The notes under the pieces: model-generated
Databases searched by the model: none
Told to the model about the DNA's origin: nothing
The model's input: only the letters and a program-made list of their open reading frames with translations
Shown here: in pieces, positions 27,446 to 35,381 of the stretch
How the letters are laid out: the number at the start of each line of letters is the position of its first letter
Numbering within the stretch: position 1 is the stretch's first letter
Made by a program: the position numbers and the translations under genes
Assembly (NCBI GenBank): GCA_018052735.1
Contig: JAGPMT010000015.1
Coordinates: forward strand, 1-55,793
From: Phycisphaerae bacterium
Lineage (GTDB): Bacteria; Planctomycetota; Phycisphaerae; Sedimentisphaerales; Anaerohalosphaeraceae
Direction: 5' to 3'
DNA length: 55,793 bases

Positions 27446-28441
27446 TTATCCAAAATGAAGCTCGATAATCTCCTTGTCGGAAAGCACATGTTCGCGCGGC
27501 ACATTCTGGCCGTCGTGAATACCCGGCGCATTCCAAGCGCGGGCGGTTTTAAGTTTTTCAGCCAACTGGCGATGGATATGACAGGCCAGATCATACACTG
27601 TTGCGCCGCGCTTGAGCGTAAAGGGTTCTTTGAAGTCGGGTTCGGCACCGGGTTTTTTGGCATAAATCCGCACCACATCCAGCATTTCAAACAGACGCCG
27701 CATCAGGGTATCAAGCCCCTGCCGCAGTTCGGCTGATACGGCAATATACTCAAACGGGCGCTGGGTTAATTCCTTGAGTGTTTCCAGCGTTCCGGGCGGA
27801 GCGATATCGGCTTTCGCTGCCAGCACAAATGTTTTGCGCCCCAGACGATACTCCCGGCTGTCGGGATTGGCCGCCGCTTCATCGAGAATCAATTCGTGGG
27901 AATCCAGATACCGGAGGCAGACGTCCATCTGTTCCAGAACATCGGCAGATAAATCAATAACAATCGCCAGCAAATCCGCCCCGCGCAGGGTATTGACAAG
28001 TCCTGAGGGGGCATAATCGGCAGTTATCGGAGGGGTATCAACAAGCTGAATCGGAACATCCTCAAACATCGCCATTCCGGGCACGGGCTTGTCTGTGGCA
28101 AACGGATACGGTGCTACCGTTACCGGAGCATGGGTCAGGGCTGCCAAAATCGAGCTTTTGCCAGCATTGGGCATTCCAATCAAAGCGGCCTGTCCAGCAC
28201 CGCTGCGGGGAATGTGGAAAATATCGCCGTGCCTGCTGCCGCTCCTTTTGCTTTCGCTTTCCAGCGCCTCTTTCAATTTGCTCATTCGGCGCTTGATATC
28301 CGCCTGCATATGCTCGGTTCCTTTGTGCTTGGGAATCTCCCGAAGCATTTCCTCCAGCGCCAAGAGCCGTTCCTGGTCTGTAGCGGCGGCCTTATACTGT
28401 TCTTCGGCCTTTTTGTATTGCGGTGTCAGATTTGCAGGCAT
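27446..28441 (-). CDS. DRG/Obg-type GTPase with TGS domain
   Basis: This 331-aa GTPase resembles the developmentally regulated GTP-binding (DRG) group. It has the N-terminal helical region with the IPKHKGTEHMQADIKRRMSKLK block, then the G domain. The G1 motif is IGMPNAGKSS (88-97), G3 is VDTPP and G4 is AAKAD. A C-terminal TGS domain (~255-331) ends at EIIELHFG. DRG proteins bind ribosomes in archaea and eukaryotes. The bacterial role is unclear. G4 reads AKAD rather than NKxD, so the guanine-binding Asn is absent. It lies just upstream of the transglutaminase-like gene. Confidence 0.82.
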   Translation of the reverse strand: MPANLTPQYKKAEEQYKAAATDQERLLALEEMLREIPKHKGTEHMQADIKRRMSKLKEALESESKRSGSRHGDIFHIPRSGAGQAALIGMPNAGKSSILAALTHAPVTVAPYPFATDKPVPGMAMFEDVPIQLVDTPPITADYAPSGLVNTLRGADLLAIVIDLSADVLEQMDVCLRYLDSHELILDEAAANPDSREYRLGRKTFVLAAKADIAPPGTLETLKELTQRPFEYIAVSAELRQGLDTLMRRLFEMLDVVRIYAKKPGAEPDFKEPFTLKRGATVYDLACHIHRQLAEKLKTARAWNAPGIHDGQNVPREHVLSDKEIIELHFG

Positions 28442-28562
28442 ATCGTAATTGTCAATGAAAAATGTCAGATTACTCCATTGATTCGGCTACTTTTCTATTA
28501 TATGAAAAAAAACCTACCGTGTAAACCTGCATTGAACAAAATATCACAAATCAGCCGAGACT

Positions 28563-29318
28563 TTATCTCAGAATAATCTCTTCCGGCTGGGAAAGACAAT
28601 TGGGGGGAAGCATTCGGAGCAGTTGATTAACGAACGCGTGTGTGCCGATGGCCGCCGGCGTATGGGCATCGGAACCATAGACCAGCTTGACGCCGGCGTC
28701 CAACGCAATCTGATAAATCCGGTGCCACTGGCTCTGCCAGTATGCCGGCAGACGGCTGCCGGTCAGTTCATTTAATTCCCAAGCAATATGATTACGGGCT
28801 GAAATCTCTGCGGCTTTGCGCATCACTTGCAAGCCGTACTCAAAATGGATATCCAAGTCCATACAAGCCGCCAGCATGCGACCGGGATGGGCCAATGTAT
28901 GAACCGCCGGATTGCTGACGATTCCCAGCAGCGAACTTTCCCAGACCTGCAGAAACGTTTTTTCATCCAGCCGGCGGTCATCGGGCGAGCGGGGGTAGTG
29001 GCCTTGGGTCGGCACATAATGGAAGCCGGCAATCACATAATCCAATCCCTCGAAGACATCCGTAACCAGCCGTCCATCGGTATAGTCGGCGTCTACATCT
29101 ATCTCTGCACCGATATAGACCCTGCAGCGCGGCTGACAAGTCCTCACTTCCTTTCGGATTTGCTCAATGCCAAACATATCAGCCGGTTCGTAAATATGGT
29201 CGGTAATTGCAATCGCTGACAGCTGCAGCTCATCAGCCCGCCGGCAGATGACCTCGACCGTCATTTCCGGGGCATGACCGCAATATTCAGTATGAATATG
29301 CAAATCGTAACCAATCAT
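28563..29318 (-). CDS. PHP-domain metal-dependent phosphoesterase
   Basis: This 251-aa protein has the PHP fold. Metal-binding motif I is DLHIHTEYCGHA (with HxH) and motif II is ITDHIYEP. Later His/Asp ligands are in VHTLAHPGR and GSDAHTPAAIG. The family includes histidinol-phosphatases and other phosphoesterases, and the substrate here is unknown. The ORF can extend to 29348, but the ATG at 29318 overlaps the MFS stop as ATGA and begins close to the motif, so I prefer it. It is the last gene of the purC operon. A role as the histidinol-phosphatase for hisD is possible but unsupported. Confidence 0.87.
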   Translation of the reverse strand: MIGYDLHIHTEYCGHAPEMTVEVICRRADELQLSAIAITDHIYEPADMFGIEQIRKEVRTCQPRCRVYIGAEIDVDADYTDGRLVTDVFEGLDYVIAGFHYVPTQGHYPRSPDDRRLDEKTFLQVWESSLLGIVSNPAVHTLAHPGRMLAACMDLDIHFEYGLQVMRKAAEISARNHIAWELNELTGSRLPAYWQSQWHRIYQIALDAGVKLVYGSDAHTPAAIGTHAFVNQLLRMLPPNCLSQPEEIILR

Positions 29319-30472
29319 CTTTTTCCACTCACAAACGCCAATATCCATGCGGCCAGAAAACCGACTGGCACACAGAACAAAATCGGTCCCGTTCCGAAGC
29401 GATGAGCGGCCGGCCCCAGCTGCATCGGCAATAGGCAGGCCGCCAGCCAGATACCGCCGACAATGAATCCCATCCGTCTGCCCAAGTTCGGCCCCCTGCT
29501 GTTACGGGCGGCGCTGATCATCAGCGGATAGGCCCCGTAGCAGAAAAATCCGCCCACGCAAAGCAGCCCTGCGGCCCAACTTCTGTCTGCAAGCAGCAGA
29601 TACGCTCCAACAAAGGGGGTACCGACCGCCAACATCCATTCAATTAATTTGATTTCTCCATACCGGTCGGCCCATCGTGCCACAATAATGCCGCCGATGC
29701 CCCCGGCCATGCTGAACAGCGACACCGCCACTCCGCCGACCGTTAGATCCGTACCGATTTCATTAAGCCGCTGCGGCACAATCCACATCAGCACCTGTAC
29801 AGAGCAGGCTGATAAAGTCGCAATCGCCATCACCAGCCAAAAAGAAACATACAGATTGGAGCTCTGCGCCGCCCTGCGGGAAGCTTCATCGCTTTCTACA
29901 GCCAGCCGAACACGAAAGCAAAGCGTCAGCACCAGCACTCCAAGCGAAGCGGCACAAAACGGAATTATACTGAAAAGTCCCCACATCTTAAACAAGTGGG
30001 TGCTGCCCCAACCTCCTGCGGCAAATCCGATAACGCCGCCGGCCATAAAAACCGCTGAACCGAGGGCCGAAGAAATTCCATTGAGCCGATGCACGGCCCG
30101 CAGAGCTTCCGGGTGAGTCATTCCAACGCCCAAGCCGCTCAGCACAGCAATCAGCGAAAGCCAAACTAGTACTATGGAATTTTTAGGGACTGCCGTAAAC
30201 AGCAGAATGGAACAAACCAGAATTAATCCGCCATATAGAAAGAAGGGCTGCTGCCGGTCGGGGCGCAAATGGCCGATAAGCACTTGAATGCCGTTGGCTG
30301 ATACGAGAAATGCGGTCAGCAGAATCCCGCCGGCGGCCACACTTAAATGAAACGACTGCTGAAGCCCGGGTAATACGGTGTGCATTAAACCGGGGAATGC
30401 ATCCAGCACGAAATGAGCCGCTGTCAGCACCATCAACTGTATCCATTGCTTATGCTGCTGGTCGGTATGCAT
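29315..30472 (-). CDS. Major facilitator superfamily transporter
   Basis: This 385-aa membrane protein has about twelve helices and an MFS layout: an N-terminal TM bundle, a central loop near residues 190-210, and a C-terminal bundle with a RWADRYGEIK loop that resembles the conserved MFS cytoplasmic loop. The substrate is not evident. It starts two bases after the ABC ATPase stop and overlaps the PHP gene, so the three are translationally coupled. Its position next to a lone ABC ATPase is not a normal ABC system. Confidence 0.85.
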   Translation of the reverse strand: MHTDQQHKQWIQLMVLTAAHFVLDAFPGLMHTVLPGLQQSFHLSVAAGGILLTAFLVSANGIQVLIGHLRPDRQQPFFLYGGLILVCSILLFTAVPKNSIVLVWLSLIAVLSGLGVGMTHPEALRAVHRLNGISSALGSAVFMAGGVIGFAAGGWGSTHLFKMWGLFSIIPFCAASLGVLVLTLCFRVRLAVESDEASRRAAQSSNLYVSFWLVMAIATLSACSVQVLMWIVPQRLNEIGTDLTVGGVAVSLFSMAGGIGGIIVARWADRYGEIKLIEWMLAVGTPFVGAYLLLADRSWAAGLLCVGGFFCYGAYPLMISAARNSRGPNLGRRMGFIVGGIWLAACLLPMQLGPAAHRFGTGPILFCVPVGFLAAWILAFVSGKR

Positions 30473-30474
30473 AG

Positions 30475-31260
30475 TCAGTTGTCAATCCGCAGCAGGAATT
30501 CGGCGCCCTGCCTGAAAACACTGCAGGGGTAATCAAACAACTCACTCATCCGGCGGCTGGTAATAACATCGTCAGGCTCGCCAACGGCCAAAACCTGACC
30601 ATTTTTCAGCAATAAAACCTGCTGAATCCAAGGATCGATTTCTTCGATATGATGCGTTACAAGAATGATTGTGGGGGCATTGTCCTGCCGAGCCAACACT
30701 GCCAAATCATTCATAAACCGCTGACGAGCTGCGGGATCCAGTCCGATGCAGGGTTCATCCAAAATCAGCAATTTCGGCTCGCACACCAATGCCCGTGCTA
30801 TCAGCACTTTCTGCATCTCGCCTTGGGATAATGTTCCATAATCCTGATGGGCGATCGAATCGGCACGGAGCTTTTTGAGCATATCCAGCGATTTGGCAAA
30901 TTCTTCCGGGCTGATTTGGCGATACAATCCAATCGAGGCATCCAGTCCGGAGGCAACCACCTCAACAGCCAGATCCTGCATAGGCAGCCGCTGGGTCATC
31001 GCCGAGCTGACCCACCCAATGAGCTTCCGCAGCCGGCCGATATCACAGATGCCGAATCGCTCGCCTAAAACACGAACTGTTCCAAACGTCGGCCACTCGT
31101 AGCCGGTCAATATTTTCAGCAATGTCGTTTTGCCGGAACCGTTGGCGCCGAGCAATGCCCAGTGTTTTCCGGCTTCAATTCGCCATGACACATCGGACAA
31201 AATCATTCTCTTTTTACGGCAAAAGGTAACTTTATCCAGCTCTACAACCGCAGGCGTCAT
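30475..31260 (-). CDS. ABC transporter ATP-binding protein (stand-alone, YlmA-like)
   Basis: This 261-aa ATPase subunit has Walker A GANGSGKT (38-45), signature LSQGE (143-147, instead of LSGGQ), Walker B LLILDEP (163-169) and H-loop THH. No permease or binding-protein gene lies beside it. Lone ATPases of this type are found for molybdate-like and other unresolved functions. The start lies three bases after the purC stop. It is in the operon purC-ABC-MFS-PHP. Confidence 0.87.
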   Translation of the reverse strand: MTPAVVELDKVTFCRKKRMILSDVSWRIEAGKHWALLGANGSGKTTLLKILTGYEWPTFGTVRVLGERFGICDIGRLRKLIGWVSSAMTQRLPMQDLAVEVVASGLDASIGLYRQISPEEFAKSLDMLKKLRADSIAHQDYGTLSQGEMQKVLIARALVCEPKLLILDEPCIGLDPAARQRFMNDLAVLARQDNAPTIILVTHHIEEIDPWIQQVLLLKNGQVLAVGEPDDVITSRRMSELFDYPCSVFRQGAEFLLRIDN

Positions 31261-31263
31261 AAT

Positions 31264-32163
31264 CTATTCCGCCGGAATAAATTTCTTGCCGGTTAGCCGC
31301 TCATAGGCCTCAATATATTTGGCGCTGGTTTTGCTGATAATATCGTCGGGCAAAACAACACCGGGACCAGATTTATTAAAGCGGATTTCTTCGAGATAAT
31401 TTCGTACAAACTGCTTATCAAAGCTTTCCTGTTCGCGTCCGGGCTGGTATTTATCCGCCGGCCAGAAGCGGGATGAATCCGGTGTAAGCACCTCATCAAT
31501 AAGGATAATCCGGCCGTCAATCAAACCCCACTCAAATTTTGTATCGGCAAGCAGAATGCCTTTGGATGCAGCATATTGGCCTGCTTTGGTAAAGATTTCG
31601 ATGCTCTTGTCGCGTATATATTCGGCCGTTTCCATGCCGACCAGTTTGACACAGGCATCAAAATCGATGTTTTCATCGTGCGTGCCGATTTCCGCCTTGG
31701 TTGAGGGAGTAAAAATTGCTTCCGGCAGTTTTTCACACTGTTTGAGTCCTTTTGGCAGTTTGATTCCGCAGATGGTCCCATTCTGCTGGTATTCTTTCCA
31801 CCCTGAGCCGGTAATATAGCCGCGAACAATGCATTCAACAGGTAGTACTTTGGTCTTTTTCACAAGCATACTGCGTCCTGCCAACTGCTGCGGATAATTA
31901 GAAAACGGGGCAGGAAAATTTTCTACATTATCGCTGATAAGGTGGTTCTCGACCACGCCAGTCAAGAAATCAAACCAAAATTTCGATATTTGGGTAAGCA
32001 CTTGACCCTTATAGGGAATTCCAGACTTCATAACGACATCAAAAGCGCTGATGCGGTCCGATGCTACAATCAGCAGTGCATCACCCAAGTCGTAAATATC
32101 CCGAACCTTGCCGCGTCGGCATTGGACTCCTTTAATGTCTGTCTGTAATACTACATTGGCCAT
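31264..32163 (-). CDS. purC: SAICAR synthase (phosphoribosylaminoimidazole-succinocarboxamide synthase)
   Basis: This 299-aa enzyme joins CAIR and aspartate with ATP in purine synthesis. Family blocks are [27 protein letters not shown] near the N-terminus, [18 protein letters not shown], and [15 protein letters not shown] toward the C-terminus. Length and order fit the longer bacterial type. The start has a GGAGTT ribosome-like site. It is the first gene of a four-gene minus-strand operon. The 265 bp upstream (32164-32429) hold no gene. Confidence 0.95.
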   Translation of the reverse strand: MANVVLQTDIKGVQCRRGKVRDIYDLGDALLIVASDRISAFDVVMKSGIPYKGQVLTQISKFWFDFLTGVVENHLISDNVENFPAPFSNYPQQLAGRSMLVKKTKVLPVECIVRGYITGSGWKEYQQNGTICGIKLPKGLKQCEKLPEAIFTPSTKAEIGTHDENIDFDACVKLVGMETAEYIRDKSIEIFTKAGQYAASKGILLADTKFEWGLIDGRIILIDEVLTPDSSRFWPADKYQPGREQESFDKQFVRNYLEEIRFNKSGPGVVLPDDIISKTSAKYIEAYERLTGKKFIPAE

Positions 32164-32400
32164 CGCCTAACTCCAGTACTGATATGTGATACCTTTTGTG
32201 TATTTTCACGAACCGCACGCCTTACTATATTCAATAATCCAGAATATGCAATTGCAATCTGGCTTAACACAAGAGAATCAATCTTTCCAGCAGCATGAAG
32301 CCGTAATGTTATTGTCTATGCCGATAACCAATCGAGCTGAAAGCAAAGAATTTTGATAAATTTTTTATAAAAACACAAGAGACAATCTATTCTGGATGAT

Positions 32401-32406
32401 TATAAT
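32401..32406 (+). promoter_or_regulatory. Candidate -10 element (TATAAT) of the kinase-epimerase operon
   Basis: A consensus TATAAT lies about 25-30 bp before the start of the shikimate-kinase-like gene. A convincing -35 element is not visible (a GAGACA lies 16 bases upstream). The 5' leader would be very short. Confidence 0.35.
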
Positions 32407-32429
32407 ACGTTTATGCTAAGACGGCATAA

Positions 32430-32960
32430 TTGAGGATGAAGCATAAATCAAATATTGTATTAATCGGGATGCCGGGAAGCGGCAAAAGTACTATAGGAGT
32501 TCTTTTAGCCAAAAGACTGGGTATGTCTTTTCTGGATACGGATGTACTGATTCAAGCCCATTGGGGACGGAGTCTGCAGGAACTGATTCAATTGCACAGA
32601 ATGGAGGGTTTCTGCCGGATTGAACAGGAGTATGTGCGTTCGATAAATGCGGTAAACACCGTTATTGCTACCGGCGGCAGCGTCGTGTATTATAAGGATG
32701 CAATGCAAGCACTTGGAGTAAACGGCTTGATTGTTTATCTGCGACTACCGCTGGAGCCTTTACAAAAACGCTTGGGGGATTTGAACCTGCGAGGCGTCGT
32801 ATTTGAACCGGGTCAAACGCTGGCGGCTTTGTATGCCAAACGGATACCGCTGTATGAACAATGGGCCGATATATCCGTTGACTTGAACGGCCTTAATCAC
32901 GAAGACAGCGTCAAGGCCATTCTTGATAAGCTGAATGCAGCAAAACGAAAGGAACATTGA
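32430..32960 (+). CDS. Shikimate-kinase-like P-loop kinase
   Basis: This 176-aa kinase has Walker A GMPGSGKST (~14-22), the LDTD segment that carries the shikimate-binding Asp in AroK, FCRIEQEY (Arg in the substrate region), ATGGSVV where AroK normally has GGG, and RIPLYEQWADI with the C-terminal Arg. The lid LRGVV is present. Most likely it phosphorylates shikimate in the chorismate pathway, but the GGS change and the operon partner (a sugar-acid epimerase-like gene) leave room for another small hydroxy-acid substrate. Two starts are possible (TTG 32430, ATG 32436), neither with good ribosome-site spacing. Confidence 0.75.
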   Translation: MRMKHKSNIVLIGMPGSGKSTIGVLLAKRLGMSFLDTDVLIQAHWGRSLQELIQLHRMEGFCRIEQEYVRSINAVNTVIATGGSVVYYKDAMQALGVNGLIVYLRLPLEPLQKRLGDLNLRGVVFEPGQTLAALYAKRIPLYEQWADISVDLNGLNHEDSVKAILDKLNAAKRKEH

Positions 32961-32962
32961 TA

Positions 32963-34207
32963 ATGAAACTGGAAAAATATTCGATGGGTATAGGCGACCG
33001 CTTCGGTCATCAGGGCAAGGCTCAGTTATCAGCACTGATAACGGCTAAATCCGAAGGCATTCATGTCATCCCGGTCTGGAATAAATCCAACCGGGAACAC
33101 AGCATCATTGGCACAGTACCTGCCGATACACGTGCGGAAGCGGAAGCTGCAACGGCCGCTATGGGCTGGACAGATGCCTATTATGTGGATGCCGACCATA
33201 TCAATCTGAATAATGTAACCCCGTTTATCGCCTGCAGTGATTTTTTTACATTGGATGTAGCAGAAGCTATCGGCAAGCCCTGTGATAAGGCCGCACTTGA
33301 CAAATTTGTCCGCAGGCACAGCAACCTGACAGGACAGCTGTCTTTTGACGGGATTGAGCAGACTTTTGATATAACCGAGGACATCATCCGTCGCATCGGC
33401 TCAAAATACCTTTTCGCCGTTCAGGAAGCCGGCCGGATTTATCGCCATCTGGTCTCGGCCAAAGGACAGGGAAATTTCATTACAGAAATTTCGATGGATG
33501 AAACCGACACACCGCAAACACCGCTGGAGATGCTGTTTATTCTGGCAGCTGCTGCCGATGAAGGCATCCCTGTCCAAACCATCGCACCGAAATTTACTGG
33601 CCGCTTTAATAAGGGTGTGGATTATGTTGGTGATATCGAACAGTTTGAAAAAGAATTTTTTGCCAATGTAGCGGTCATTGCATATGCGATTCGCCAGTTC
33701 GGCCTGCCGGATAATCTGAAGCTGAGCGTCCATTCCGGCAGCGACAAGTTTTCCATTTACGAACCGATACGCCGGGCGCTGAAAAAATTCAACTGCGGCC
33801 TTCACTTAAAAACGGCCGGAACAACGTGGCTGGAGGAACTGATCGGGCTGGCAACCGCCGGCGGCGATGGCCTAAAGATTGCCAAAGAGGTGTACGCCAA
33901 GGCCTATGCAAAAATGGATGACTTATGTGCCCCTTACGCAACCGTCATTGATATCGACAAGCACATGCTGCCCTCACCTCAGGAGGTTTACGGCTGGGAC
34001 GGGCTGACCTATGCGGCAGCACTGAAGCATGACCCGAAATGTGAATTGTATAATCCGCATCTGCGTCAGCTCCTGCATGTCGGCTATAAGATTGCCGCAC
34101 AGATGGGCAACCGCTACCTTGACGCTCTGGCCGAGCACGAAGATATCGTCGCTGCCTGTGTCAAAGAGAATATCCTCACACGTCATATCCGACGAATCTT
34201 TATTTGA
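32963..34207 (+). CDS. UxaE-like tagaturonate epimerase family protein
   Basis: This 414-aa protein resembles the UxaE family, metal-dependent enzymes that epimerise D-tagaturonate to D-fructuronate in uronate breakdown. Recognised blocks are YYVDADHINL, EISMDETDTPQTPLEM, GRFNKGVDYVGDIEQFEKE, LSVHSGSDKFSIYEPI and LHLKTAGTTWLEEL, which carry the conserved His/Asp/Glu metal ligands. I prefer the ATG at 32963 over the TTG at 32957 because AAAGGA lies nine bases upstream. It directly follows the kinase gene. No other uronate genes are visible here, so the true substrate may differ. Confidence 0.75.
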   Translation: MKLEKYSMGIGDRFGHQGKAQLSALITAKSEGIHVIPVWNKSNREHSIIGTVPADTRAEAEAATAAMGWTDAYYVDADHINLNNVTPFIACSDFFTLDVAEAIGKPCDKAALDKFVRRHSNLTGQLSFDGIEQTFDITEDIIRRIGSKYLFAVQEAGRIYRHLVSAKGQGNFITEISMDETDTPQTPLEMLFILAAAADEGIPVQTIAPKFTGRFNKGVDYVGDIEQFEKEFFANVAVIAYAIRQFGLPDNLKLSVHSGSDKFSIYEPIRRALKKFNCGLHLKTAGTTWLEELIGLATAGGDGLKIAKEVYAKAYAKMDDLCAPYATVIDIDKHMLPSPQEVYGWDGLTYAAALKHDPKCELYNPHLRQLLHVGYKIAAQMGNRYLDALAEHEDIVAACVKENILTRHIRRIFI

Positions 34208-34622
34208 TCGGTCCGCCGATTTCAACAATTCGTACTTCGTAAAAAGTTTCAGCAATGCGATAAAAATCTCTCTGCGCTGCTAAAATGTTAACTCCAATTT
34301 TGGAGGGGGCAAATTTGCTGAAAGTTCTATATTTATCGCGGCTTGCATCTCTCATCCATCGGCCGGCGACAAAGAAATGAAGTCATTGCAAGTCGATGCT
34401 AACGCGGCCTAAAGGGTGCCATCCTGTCAAAGTGAAAATCGCCAGAAGTGCAAAAATGGCAGAAATAAGACCTTTTCTTTCCTGCTTGTAATTACTATAA
34501 GATATTGCATATAAATGAGTTATAGTAAATTTTTATTTTTTGGCACAGCATTTGTAATATTGAAAAACGAGTCGTAAAAAAGAAAAAAAACAACCATTTA
34601 TTGAAAGAAAGGGGTGAGTGCT
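34208..34622. other. Gene-free region upstream of hsp20
   Basis: About 415 bp with no supportable gene. The right part is A/T-rich and contains the candidate sigma-54 promoter at 34541-34556. I see no riboswitch or strong hairpin in the rest. Confidence 0.5.
34541..34556 (+). promoter_or_regulatory. Candidate sigma-54 (-24/-12) promoter for hsp20
   Basis: TGGCAC followed five bases later by TTGTA gives GG and GT separated by exactly ten bases, as in the RpoN consensus TGGCAC-N5-TTGCA except C to T at -12. It lies about 67 bp before the Hsp20 start. A matching element with the same deviation occurs at 53836-53851. No activator site was identified. Confidence 0.45.
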
Positions 34623-35141
34623 ATGGTCTTTCACGAAATGGTACCTTGGAAAAAAGACAGACGCAACGTTAAAGTCCGAACTGAACAGGATGAATTTCCT
34701 CTGATGAGTCTGCAACGCCGCATGAACCGATTGTTTGACGATTTCTTCGGTGATTTTGGTGACTTTTCTCTCAGTCCTTTCCGGTCACTGGCACGCGGAG
34801 CAAATGAATTTATACCTCGGATAGACGTGACGGAAAACGACACCGAGATTACAGTTACCGCTGAGCTGGCCGGAATGGATGAAAAAGACATCGAAATCAC
34901 ACTTCAGGACGACGTGCTGACCATCAAAGGGGAAAAGAAGGCCGAACGCGAAGAAAAAGATGTCAATCGCTATCTGTGTGAACGGTCTTACGGCTCGTTC
35001 TGCAGAGCGATTGAGCTGCCTGCGGAGATACAGCAGGATAAGATTGAGGCCACCTGTAAGAAAGGAATTTTAACGGTACGTCTTCCCAAAACTCCTGCCG
35101 CTCAATCGAAAGCCAAAAAGATTGAGGTCAAAGGCGAATAA
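34623..35141 (+). CDS. Hsp20/alpha-crystallin small heat-shock protein
   Basis: This 172-aa chaperone has the alpha-crystallin domain (about residues 65-160): PRIDVTENDTEITVTAELAG, then VLTIKGEKKAEREEKD, FCRAIELPAEI and the GILTVRLPK motif. A C-terminal tail follows with the KKIEV motif where an I-x-I/V anchor is usual. It holds unfolding proteins for refolding by Hsp70. The start ATG is preceded by AAAGGGG. It lies just upstream of the region containing the Hsp70-like operon. Confidence 0.94.
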   Translation: MVFHEMVPWKKDRRNVKVRTEQDEFPLMSLQRRMNRLFDDFFGDFGDFSLSPFRSLARGANEFIPRIDVTENDTEITVTAELAGMDEKDIEITLQDDVLTIKGEKKAEREEKDVNRYLCERSYGSFCRAIELPAEIQQDKIEATCKKGILTVRLPKTPAAQSKAKKIEVKGE

Positions 35142-35149
35142 CTACACAG

Positions 35150-35186
35150 GGGTCATGGCAGCCGTTTGGCTGTCATACCCTTTTTT
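35150..35186 (+). terminator. Rho-independent terminator after hsp20
   Basis: The stem is GGGTCATGGCAGCC (35150-35163) against GGCTGTCATACCC (35168-35180) with one bulged C, and the loop is GTTT. Six T follow. It ends nine bases after the hsp20 stop. Confidence 0.9.
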
Positions 35187-35381
35187 GTTTTTTCCCGTTA
35201 TTTCGACATTCTATATTCTGTATTTTCTGAATTCTGCACAGGAATATAAAAAAATAATTCTTTCTTCTGAGGGTGGATGGTATAATGTGCACTCACGGAT
35301 GTCCAGCTTAATGTCTAATAGCGATGCTCATGCGAATTATTTATCAGATATTGAACAAATAACTATTGCGAACAATCTGTA

